Shown piece after piece: positions 1-12,000 of a stretch of 15,928 bases of DNA. The translations under genes were made by a program, and so were the position numbers. Numbering within the stretch: position 1 is the stretch's first letter; each line of letters begins with the position of its first letter. The notes below the pieces were generated by a model. The model was not told where the DNA came from and did not search any database. It saw only the letters and a program-made list of their open reading frames with translations. This DNA comes from Stramenopiles sp. TOSAG23-3. Taxonomy: Eukaryota; Sar. The stretch is from positions 1 through 15,928 of the forward strand of contig LT642506.1 of the NCBI GenBank assembly GCA_900128585.1, given 5' to 3'.

Positions 1-79
1 AATCGTTGGCTCGATCCATGGCAACCCGCAGGCGCAAAAAGAAAAGGAAAAAAGCAAAAAAGAGGCTCGTAATTGCCAA
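1..79 (+). repeat. Left arm of exact 79-bp terminal inverted repeat
   Basis: This segment is identical, base for base, to the reverse complement of 15850-15928, and the match stops at position 80. It is purine-rich on this strand and includes the first 62 bases of the dynein reading frame from its first ATG, encoding the Lys/Arg-rich N-terminus. Because it ends exactly at both window edges, it may be a shared k-mer where an assembler stopped, a fold-back chimera, or the inner edge of a longer real inverted repeat. The sequence cannot separate these. Confidence 0.95.
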
Positions 80-3000
80 CAAGGGCAGAAAGGTCAAGTC
101 CAAGCGCCGATCCATGAAGTGGAATTTGGCATCCTCCAAAATTCGGTCTAAAGTCAAAGCTGGCGTTCCCGTCGTGGGGGGAACCGTCGGGGTACAGTTG
201 AGCACCTGTGTGAGGCACGTGTCCGAAGTCGAAAATATAATGAAGTTCCAAGGGTTCGTAGCTCGAAGCACCGACGTCCTGACGGATGCAGCAGCCTATT
301 TGGTGAACAAGATGGTCGAGCCGTTGTTTAAAATCAAGTTGACCGTTTCGACCGATGGCAAGGGGCTGTGCCAATTTACGCCGCCTTTGATAGAGTTTGA
401 AAAAGGCATCAAGCGAGTCGTGTCTCACCTTGCCACTATTGGCGTAGATATTGAGCCTGTAAATATTGACATTCTGCAACCGACAACAAATCCATCGCCG
501 CGGGACGAGCGCGGGCATTTTTTCTCGGCGGTTCGCAGTGCCGTCACCCCCGACGAAGCTGCCGTCTTGCACCGTTCCCGCACACTGATGGCCCTTCTTC
601 GGGGAAACATGGCTTATTTGGGAAGCCTTGTGTTGGCCATGCAAACGTTTAAAGAATTCTTCGTCCTTGACATGGCATCGTACGTTGACAAATTCCGTGG
701 CACAATAAAGGAATCAACGCGCACGGCGGTGTTGAAGGCCCAACTAGAGAAGGTAGATTTCTTGCAGGGCGAAGCCGACCGCATTAAAGGCACGCTGGTA
801 GACACACTGTGGCTTCACGCATTTGAAATCGACTGCAAAGATTTCAAAAACCATTTGCACGGAAATGCTCGTGCGATGAAGAATTTGCTGCTGCGCCGAA
901 TCGATTCTGACATGCGGGAGCACATGAGAGTGCTATCAAAGCGGTTTGGAACGTACTACGACTCGTTGGCCATCTGGCCGAAAAACATCGAAGAGTTTGA
1001 CAATTTGAAGTCTTCGCTGGACGCGTTTCAGCGAATGCACAAAGAGAGTGAAGTCGCCGTGTCCTCGTTAACCGAACAGTTGGAAGGGCTGGAGAACCGT
1101 TTTTTTGGAGTCACTGAGAACGACTACGACATGTACTGGCATGCAAGGGGGTGGCCGTACCGGCTTCAACATGCCAAAGACAACGTTTTGGCCTCGATGC
1201 GCAAATTTCAGAAGCGATTTGAGGAAGAGCTGCGGCACCAGAAACGTGTGTTTATGGAAGAAATTGACCGTCTGGGCTTGGACTTTCGCGGAATTCACGA
1301 AAAAGGCGTTGCCCAATGGCGGGAAGCTGAGGCAGTGTGCGACGAAATATCCTTGCTGGAAGACCGTCTAGACGGGGCGGTGGAAGAGGCCGAGATGATT
1401 CGTTCCAGGGAACAAATTCTTGGCTGGGAGCACGACGTCAACTTTGGCAATGCGATCGAGATGAGAGAAGGGATGAAGCCGTTCAACGAGCTCTGGAGCA
1501 AAGTGGCCATGTGGGAGCGCCAAATGCCAGAATGGATGGACGGTCCGTTTCTATCGATCAATAGCGAAAGTGCCACCGAGTTTGTTCGGCAGTGCTGGAG
1601 GGATATGTACCGACTCCAGCGCGTATTCGATCAGCACGACAAGTACACGGAGCCCTTGAAAGTGGCCGACAGGCTGAAGGGCGCGTTAGAGGGCTTCAAA
1701 CAGTATTTGCCCATCATCAAAGAGCTTCGAAACCCGGCTATGAGGGCGAGGCACTGGATGGATTTGTCTATAGAACTGAACACAACCATACGAGTCGACA
1801 ACTCCTTGACGCTTCGGAGGCTGCTTGCGGACAACATGTTGGAACACCAAGAGGCCATCAAAGATATTAGCAAAGTGGCCTCCAGGGAGCTGAAGATTGA
1901 AGATGCCTTGGCAGACATCGAAGCTACGTGGAATATCAGCGGTGTCTGCCCTGCAACGCCGGAGCAAGTGTCGACCCCGTTCTATTTTCGATTCGTACTG
2001 TTGGACGAAATTGGGTCCTATGGCATATCCAATATTTCGGAAGTGACTGCAATTTTGGACGAACAGTCCATTCAGGTCCAGGAATTAGAAAGTTCGCTTT
2101 ACGCAAAACCATTCAATGAAAACATACTGCGACTGAAAGAAATGCAAGCGAGCATGCAAACTATACTGGAAGACTGGTCATTTGTGCAGGAGTGCTACGT
2201 GTCCCTGTACCCGCAATACTTGAGCGGGCTGCTTGCCAAAATTCCTGGCGTGCCTGCCGAGTACCAAAAAATCGATGAGCAGTGGCGCAACACAATGGAC
2301 GTCCTTCGGACAAAGGATGTCAAATTTGAGCCCCCAGCAATGCGGTTTATCGAACTGGTAGAAATTGGGGAAGACGTGTCGGAGTCGAAAAAGATTGGCG
2401 AGTCGATCATGGATGGAATGCAGAAGTACTTCTTGCACATGCGCTCTGTGTGCCCCAGGCTGTACTTGTTGTCGGACAAGCAGTGCTTTCAAATGTTGGC
2501 TCTAAGTAAGAATCCTTCCTTCTTTCATCCTCTGATGCGCGTTTTGTTTCCAGGAACAAAGCGGTTTGAACTGGCAACGCGGGTGAAGATTCGACAGGAA
2601 ATGGAGGAGGTGACAGATTCAGAGTCAGATACTGATTTCAGCGGAGAAGAGTACACCGGCAGTGAGGAATCGGATTCAAGCGAAGAAGATCAGGAGAATA
2701 TCATGTTTAGAGAAGAGTTAAGGACCGTCAATATCGACTTGTCCAAGTTTGGAGAAAACTTCAGTGCCTCCATTGTATCATGTTCTGGCATGTACAACGA
2801 GCAAATAAAGCTCTTCGAAGAGGTTGACCTGTGTGACAGAAGGACAAAAAAGATATTTCCACTCGAGAAATGGGTTGCAAACTTGGAAACGGTTTCGAAA
2901 CGATCCCTTTTGGAGAAGATTTACGACCAAATGATTGCCCTGGATGAAATTATCGCGGACATGGATGCTACGGAGGAAGAGCACTATGAGACAGCGCTGA

Positions 3001-6000
3001 AGCACCTGGAAACATGGCTGTTACAGGTTCCAACGCAAGTGGCTGCCGTTTCGCGCTCCATTATGTTCTTTCATGTAGTCGAACGGGCGCTTCGAGGCGG
3101 GAAAACGGCCGAGCTGGTCATGGTTAGAAATTCTATCACTCAAGAAATCAGATGTACTTCTGACATGTTGCGAAATTTTGCCGACAATGCAGCTTCCAAA
3201 GAAGAGGCGTTACGGGCATACCATGCGGCCAGCACCTACATACTGACGTTGTTGGGATGCAAAGACAGTGTCCAGCAGTTCATTGATAAAGGCACACAAA
3301 GCCTGGGCGCCTTCGAAGTACAGGCCCAGTTTCGCCATGTTTTGTTGGAAACAAACCCACGGTCGCCAAAAAAGTTAAATGTGAACATGGGCATATTGGC
3401 AAAGCATAAATACACTTCAGGAAAGCGCGGCAACTCCGCTGGGGGGGGTTCCGGGATAAAGAAAAAACTCAAGCCGCTTCCGATGATGGAGAAAGGCCGC
3501 CGAATCGAGTGTCGAATGCTTGGGTTTCGCCGTCACTTCTCCCTGGAATACTATGGGATATTTTCTCGTGTAGTTGTCACACCACTTACTGAACGCTGCC
3601 AACGAGCCATGATGACGTCCATGCGCTACTGTGTGTGTGCAATGTCTGTTGGAGAGGATGGGTGGGGGAAAACAGAAATAGCGAAGGACATGGCGACATT
3701 GCTCGGCACCCTATTTTTAACATTCAAGTTATCAAACGCGACCACGATGGAAAACCTTCGATCAATACTGGCAAGCGTCTGCGCAAATGCCGCATGGTGC
3801 AGTATTGACAACTTTTGCTACGTGCAAAAGGGTGTGCTGGCGTTGCTGGCAGAGGCAATCGGTCCGTTGCAGCGCGCCGCATTGGCCGGAGCGTCGTCTG
3901 TCAATATTGAAGGGGTCTCAAGCAAACTGAAGTTTGGTTGGGGGGTTCACTTTACAAGCAGTCCACAGCCATTGCGTGACATTGGCATACCGCCGAGTTT
4001 ACGAACGTTGCTTCGCATCACCAAGTTTCAGGCCCCTGCCCGATCGGTGGTGTTGAACTCTCTTCTCGTCGCAAATGGGCACTCAAATGCGCAAAAATTG
4101 GCCGAGAAGGTGACGTTGTTTCTCACGAGGGCACAGTTGGAATTTCCGGGACGTAAAGAGTGTTTTGGACTTCGACACGTGCGTCTAGCATTGGACGAAT
4201 GCAGCACCCGTAGTATTACCCACCGGGATAGTGTAAAACACAGTAAAGACGTTGAATTCTTTCACGCTCTGCTTCGAAAAGTGAACGTGCAGTTTGACAT
4301 TTTTGACCAAACTCGCTGCTGTGAAATAATGGACACGGTGATGCCTGGGCTTGGGTTTGGGGAAGATGACACCCTGCAGCCTCTGGATTACTCTATTATA
4401 AAGAACCAGATGGAAAATAAATACCTAGTTTGCGGAGACAACCACTTGCGCACTTTCCAGGGTATGTACGAGTGCATATCGGCGGGGCCGGCGAACATGA
4501 TTGTAGTTGGACCGGCTGGTTCCGGTAAGAGTACGTACATAAATTTCTTGGCACAAGCCATGTCTGAGTTTGAGCGCGTCTTTGTCGCAAACCTTGTTGA
4601 GTCGGAGAACGGCGAATCAAAGAAATTGAAAGAAAAGTTGAGAAAGCGTCCAACAGCGGAACGGGAAGGCACAGGATTGTCGTCGTCTTCTGAAGAAGAG
4701 GACGAAGAAGAATCTGAATCCGACAGTGCGTGCGACGAGGACAACCTACAATACGGGAACGTGCTTCGGGGCACGGTCAACTTGCAATACCTTCAGCCAT
4801 CTTCGGTGTCGTTTGATGAGTTTTTTGGGTACTTTGATAGTGAATACGCAAACAAGTGGGTCGCTGGTATTTTTTCTACCATGTCGGCCCGTTTTAGTGC
4901 AAACAAAGTGGGCTTTGCCGGGCTAAAATCTGTAACAAAGTACAGCCGCAAGTGGATAGTGATCGATAGCTGTGTATGCGGCCAAACGTGGATGGAAGTG
5001 ATAAGTGCGTGTTTGGATGAAAGCAGGGAGCTTCTGCTCGCGAACGGGGACCGCGTGCCCTTCACCGATAGCATGTCCTTGGTCTTTGAAACCGACAACA
5101 TATCAAATGTATCCCCAGCATTTTTGAGCCGGTGTGGTGTCGTTTCGACGAAGAATGATGTAGTCAAGGACGCCGCTTCTAACGAGCCTCTGCTGTGGGA
5201 ACATTTGATCACTACGTGGATTGGCGAAACCCAAGTGCGTATTCTAACGCTGAGACCGTACGTAAATATTTTGCAGGGGCTGTTTGCCTCTTTGCTGAAG
5301 CCTTGCGTGCAGTTTGCAATGAAAAATGCCGCTTCGTGTCCGGAAAACAGTAACCACAGGCTGCAATTGGACCAAACATGGGTCGTTTCGTCCTTTTTGC
5401 GTCTTTTCGAGTGCTATTTGAAAGATTTTAAAGCGTCAACGTCGGAGGAAGTGAAACGTGAATTGAGAGCAGCCGGGGATAACAAACGGGTAAGCGCTGC
5501 TGTAATCGAACAACTGGAGAAGCCCAAAGTATTGTCCATGCACGCCGATTTAATAATTTCAAATTTACAAAATGTGTTTTTGGAAAGTTTGGTATGGACT
5601 CTGAACCCATTTTTTTCCCGTGAAGGACAAAAACGCTTGGATTCATTCATTAGAGAATTGATTTCGAAATTTCCGAAGAAGAGCCCTGAGCATGTGCAGA
5701 GCATGGCAGAAGACTGGAGGGAGGTTAAGGCCCAATCATTCATGAAAGAAATACCCGCGTTGGATATTAGGCAAGAGGTGGGGTTAATTTCCGACCATGT
5801 CTACAATAGCGACACCCAGTCATGGAAAGCTTTTGTGTCAAATGAATATGCCCATCCGATTCCAGATCACATATCGACTGTAAACATATTTCAGCGGGGC
5901 TACATTATCCCGACGACGGATTATGCTCGCGGGGTTGCCTCTGTCACTAAACTGTTGTTAGGCGGCAACAACGTTGTCGTCGTTGGTGAACTTTCAAGTG

Positions 6001-9000
6001 GAAAACAAGCGATTGTAAACAATGCACTGGGAAACCTAGTCGAAGAAGTGTTTTCAACAACAAAACTTCACTTTGACCAGGGCACTACGGCGAACCTGGT
6101 ACGCGCAAAAATCGACGAAGGCCTGGTAACGTACCGAAAAGGGCTGCGCCAGCCCGCTTCTGAAAAGAGGTTGGTGGTGTATGTTGATGATCTTTCAGCC
6201 CCAGAAATTTTAGGGGTCAAAGACGGAAGCATTCGCCCTTCTCACGAAGCAATGCGAAACTTGCTGGACAAGTCTAGTTGGTTTAGCATGTACCGAGGGG
6301 TATTCGAGGAGACTAAGATTAAAAATGTTGGTTTTGTTGCAACCGAACGCCAGCCATTATCGGATTCAAAATTAAGTTTGCGCGTTGTGCGCCATTTCAA
6401 CGTGGTCTCTACGGACCCCTGGGATAAAACGAAGATGACGCATGTGTTGTCGGCCATGACGACTAAATTTATGCAACGCACAAACCACAGGTTAAGCAAC
6501 CTTGCAGAGACCGTGATGAATTCGGCCATAGACTTGATTGAGCGGTGCAGAAATGAATTTCGACCGTCGCCGCAGCACCCACATTACCAATACTTTGGCC
6601 TTTACGACGCCGCAAGGGTTACCTATGGGGTATTTCGCGTGGCCTCGCGCTCCTTGAAGTACTCTGGCCCTCCCCAAAAAGCCCGACTGTTTGTGCACGA
6701 GGCTCAACGCGTTATTGAAGACCGCATGGTGTCAATGGGTGATGTAAAGAAATTTCGACAGGTGATAGTGCAGAGCACCGTCGGCATTTTTGAAAACTCT
6801 TTGGATTTCGGAAATGACCGAGAGGAAACGATCGTAAACGAAGACTTTTGGCCGCACTGGTTCTACTCTGCTTTGGAGTTGGACCGCAAACCCTGCCTGT
6901 TTACCGACCTTGTAGGCAGCGACGGTTACATTGAGATGACCCAGCTGGCAAAAATTCAAACTGCCATAAACGTGGCATGCGAATTGATGAACGAAAAATC
7001 AGAGGAAGAAGGGTTGCCCCCAGTTGAAATAATCCCTTTCAAATTTACAGTCGTCCATCTGTTTCGGGTGTGCCGCATTCTGAAAGACACTCGTGATCAC
7101 CTCTGCCTTACCGGTCAGGCGAGCACGGGGAAACATACGGTTTTAAAATTAGCTGCCGAAATGTTAAAACTGCAGTATGTGCCCATTGACCTCGGGAAAA
7201 TTTTACGAGACGGGAAGAAGGGGTGGAGAGAGACCATCAAGCCGGTTTTACGGAAAGCGGCAAGTGGAGAGCGCCTTCTGCTGACGGTCAACTTGAATTC
7301 GACAGCGGACTACGTGTTCCGTGATTTGTACAATATCCTCAAACCGGGAACAGTTTTGGAGATGTTTGACGGTGCAGAGCTGGAGGAGATAGACCTACGC
7401 TTTCGTGACGATGCTATCGACGCAAACACAATGATAACATCCGAGTTGACCACTGAACATGTGCTACAATATTTTCAGGACACCTGTTGCGCCAACATAA
7501 AGTTTGCTATGTGCACCAGTGGGACGAGACATATGTTTGATATGTGGAACATGTACCCCACGCTGCCGCAACTCTTTGTCACAGACTGCTTTTATTCCTG
7601 GGACGAAACGACCCTAAGGTATGCAGCAGAGGAAATCTTCAAAGGATCTTCGTCTGCGCGCCTAAGCAAAAATACGATAAGCGCTGTCGCCGATTGTGCA
7701 ATTGGCATCCACAAGTGCGTCGAGGTCGCTGCAGCGCGCAACGACCTTGCAATGTCACAGAGAGATTTCTTAGGAATGTGTTATTTGTTTCGAGAATTTA
7801 CGGATAACTTTTTCGATGAAAGCGTCGAGACGAAAAGTAAGTACGAATTTGCCCTTGCGAAATTAAGCGAAACGGAAGATGAAGTTGCATCCATGAAAGA
7901 AGAAATCGCAGGCATGAAGCCTCTGCTGGACCGTAAAATTGAAAAGGCAGACGCCGTCATGAAAACCGTCACTGCGGAGAGGTCTGTTGTCACGGGTCAT
8001 GTCCGTGCTGTGCGAGACGACGAAGCCGAAATTGAAAGGCAAAACAAAGATGCGACTGCAAAGCGAGAGTTTTGTAAAGAGAAACTTAGGGAGGCTATGC
8101 CGACGCTAAATTTGGCAATTGACGCAATTAGGCAATTGAGCAAGAAAGATTTGGAAGAGGTGAAATCGCTGAGAAATCCTCCCGCGAAGGTAAAGACTGT
8201 GATGGAGGCCGTTTGTATTATGCTTGGTCTACCGCCGCGAAAGGTAAAGGACCCTCAGGACAAAACGAAGAAAATCGACGACTACTGGGCAAGCTCGCAG
8301 GCTATCCTGGGGAATGCAAACGCATTAAAGCAATCGTTAGAGCAGTACCACAACCACCACGATATTCGGGACAATGTAATTCAAAAGATAGAGATAGAGT
8401 ACCTGACCTTGGAACACTTTAATCCCGAAGAAGCCCGAAAAGCCAGCATTGCGTGCGAAGGACTGTGCAAGTGGGTTATTGGAATCGTTAAATACTATCG
8501 CGTTGCACAGTCCATAAAACCGGTGAAGGCGGCGCTGAAGGAAGCCGAAGAAGACGTAAAGTTTTCCTTGCAGGTGCTTGAGCAGAAGCGGAAGAATGTA
8601 AAAATGGCGGAGAAACGCTTGAAACAGTTGGAAAAACAATTGGACAGGGCATCGACTGAGAAGCAAAAATTGCAGGCGGAGGTAAAGGAGCTTTCGGGGA
8701 AAATTAAAAATTCCACGGACATGATCATCCGCCTAGAAACAGAACGGCGCCGATGGGAAGACGCGTTGATGGACTTGAACGTCGGGAACGAAACCATTCC
8801 TGCGGACAGTTTGCTTTCAGCTGCTTACGTTGCATACTGTGGACCATTTAGTGCGGAAGCGAGGACGGGCTTGTTTCAAACGTGGGGAGAGCTAACAACG
8901 GCTCACGAATTGGTGTCCACCATGTCCAATGATGGGGACGACGAGGATTCAGGCGACGAGAAGAACCCTGCCGACCTCAAGTTCGCATTCGATCCGAAGC

Positions 9001-12000
9001 GCATCTTAATTGCAGAGGAAAACATATTGGAGTGGATGTCCACAGGGCTTCCGAGCGACAACGGCTGCATTGGCAGTGCAACCATTCTGGAAAACAATGT
9101 TAAGAAGTGGCAATGGCCTTTGGTAGTCGACCCAGACGGCTACGCAATGTACTGGATGAAGAATTACTACGAAAGCGACGTCGGCCCTCCAATCATAGCA
9201 AACGTGTCAAACGACGCAAAGTTGCGTGAATCGTTGCGCAAAGCTGTCACGGAAGGGCGCACCATCATTGTTGACCTCGGGACAGGCACCGCCATCGGTG
9301 AGAAGTTTATTCCCTTCCTCGCATTGGCTGGAAACTTGGAACAGCCTACTCCATGCGAAGTTGTCGTGTTTGAAGGCGAATCTCTCAACCTTGACTTGGG
9401 CTTTAAATTAGTGTTTGTGACAAAAACACCGTTGCCGCAGGGAACTTCATGCTCTCAACCAAGTGTTCTTTTCTCCCTGAGTGAAGATGCACTGACAGAA
9501 GAAATAATGTGGATTATGTCTTACGACCTGTTTCCCGAACAAAGTGCACTCAGGCAGCAGGCGATCATTGACAACACCAGGCTGCACGTGCGAAAGAAGC
9601 AGCTGCAAAATGAGGTCTTGGAGTTATTAAACGAGAGCGAAGGGAGCATGATGGAGGATGAGCGGCTCATCAACGTGCTGAACGATTCCAGGCGCAAGAC
9701 GATGGAATGTATTGGCCAAATAAAGACCACCAATAACAAACGTCTGCAAAATACGGAATGCATCGAAGTGTTCCGGCCTTTGGCAGAGCGGGCGTTTACC
9801 CTCTACAAAGTCCTGTCGCGGATGAATTTGGTTAAAAAGGCGTATAGTTACTCGCTCGTTTGGTTTATATGTATACTGTTGAATGTAATCAGGGACGACC
9901 CGGACCTTGTCGTCAAAGAAGAAGAAAACACGGAGGGAGGGGGGGGCGACCAGAGTCGTCCAAACAGCAAGAGTCAGCGAAAAAAACCGAGGAAAGAGAA
10001 AACGGTCGAAAGGATCGCGTCCGCCGTCAGTCTGATGGTGCACGTAAATACGATAACAAAAGCCGACTACTTGGCAAAAAAGGAAAAGAAAACTGGAGAG
10101 GCTGAGGAAGAGCCCGAGGGCAACGCTGGGGAGCCTGCTGACAGCGCGGGAGGGGAGGAATCGGCGAAACCAACCGTTTATCAGCTGCAAGTGTTGAAAG
10201 TGAAAGAAGCGATAGAGATGCTGACCAGTAGGGTAGTTAAAAAAGCCGGTTCAGGAGTATTTTTGGAAGACCATGTTTCGTTCTTGGCCGGGATCTCTAT
10301 CGAGCTGCTTGACTTCTCGATGGAACAGCGAAAGCTCCTGTCCACAGAAGTCTCCTCTTTAAGTCAGGACGCGCTCTGCAGAATGATTGATGAGGGAAAG
10401 GATATTCAAATGCCGTCTTTCTTTCCGTACAGCTTGGAGGAGCGCGAAAAGCTACCCGTGCCCCTCACTGTCCAAACTTGGATGACCGACGAGCAATGGG
10501 GGCGTATCCTGTACGTAGCAAGAGAGCTTCCGGGTGTCTTCAGCTCTCTCCCATCAAACATAGAAAAAAGCGCGCCCGTTTACGCAAAAATGTGGCACGT
10601 TATTTTCATGTCCTCGACTCCGTTGGAGGAAGTGTTCCCGCCTCCATGGGACAAGACGCTGACGTTGAAGGACAAGGTCGTGCTGCTTCGCGCCATATGC
10701 CCTCAGTCATTCGATGGCAGTGTTTTGCCATCCCTGATAGCGGTGACTTTGGGAGACGACACGCTCGACAACATTTTCCAAAGTCTGCAGGACGTGCATG
10801 ATATGTCTTCAATGACGCTTCCAGCCTCGCCGATATTGATGACGTTGGAATCCGGTGGGTCAAAGGACCCATTGCAGTCTATTGAAGGGTTTTACGCCCG
10901 CTGGCAAAGGTTTTACGGTGGTCCCAACACGGCGACTCGAATTTTTCTGGGGGACGGTCACAAAAGCATTGTGCGCGCTACAGAGGAGTTGAAGCGCGCG
11001 GTATCGAACGGGAATTGGGTCATTCTGTGTAATTGTCATTTAGAGCCCCAGTGGCTTCCGAAACTGAGCGCGTTTGTTCACGAAGTGCTGCACAAAAAAT
11101 CGTCGGATGTGAACCCTAGATTTCGTTTGTGGATGATATCGGTTGTTGACGAGAACTTTCCGTCGTATTTGGTGCAACAGTCGATTCGAGTGGCCATCAG
11201 TGAGATACACAGCATTCGCCACACCTCTCGGGGTATATTTCAAGAGTTACAAGCCCCAGATTTTGACGTAGATATTATGTACAGCGTCTCTTCAAACGAT
11301 GCCGATGGGCCTGTGCTTCAGGATATCTTCCCCGTGGGGATGGACAAAAAATTTGATGACGCTATTCGTAGTGCATATGCTGAGCCCGCTTCGTCCAAAC
11401 GAAAAGAATACTTCAGGCGCTTGACTTACGGGCTGGCACTGTTCCACGGGGTGATGGAGCAGAGAGCATCCTACGGGGTCTTGGGGTGGGAAGATGCGTT
11501 CATTGAGGCCGATTTAGAACTGGCAAAAGAAGTACTTGCCATCCACATGCGGCGATGGGAAGTCTTGTGTCACACTCGTGAAATCAAAGTGATTGCGGAA
11601 ACGGATGGCCCAGCGCCCCCTATCCCACCGGCGCATTTGGTCGACCCCGACTACAACTTTTATGAATGGTGCGCCGGCGTCATTGGAGACGTCCTCTATG
11701 GCAACAGTTTGACGGATCCCAACGATTACCAGAGTGTTCGCTTGATTTTAAAATCCATCGTGTGCGAGGACGCATTGCGGGAACGATCTTTGCCTTACAA
11801 GTGGGGCATGCGCGGAGAGTCTGGAGAACCGTTTGGAATCGGAACCATGGTGGAAGCAATCGTGCCTGCCGGCAAGAGAAAGAAAAAGCGCAAACGTAAA
11901 AACGAAGACCCAATGGCTGGTACTATTGCTAGTCTTGATCGTTATAAGCAGCATATCAACCGATTGCCAATAAGCACAAGCGGGGAAACGGTGGGACTGG

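Noticed and set aside
6-17. Start of the dynein at a TTG at position 6.
   Set aside because: A TTG start is unlikely in a eukaryotic nuclear gene. The first ATG is at 18, or the frame continues upstream of the window.
2506-2553. A 48-nt intron-like stretch in the dynein: GTAAGA start, CTGAT branch-like site, pyrimidine run and CAG end, length divisible by three.
   Set aside because: The encoded residues match the conserved dynein pattern in this place (KNP, HPL, LF and F before the acidic insert), so removing it would delete conserved sequence. Probably a coincidence; RNA reads would settle it.
9627-10190. A 187-codon minus-strand frame opposite the dynein.
   Set aside because: It lies antisense to a well-supported dynein segment and its low-complexity insert, and has no recognisable domain.
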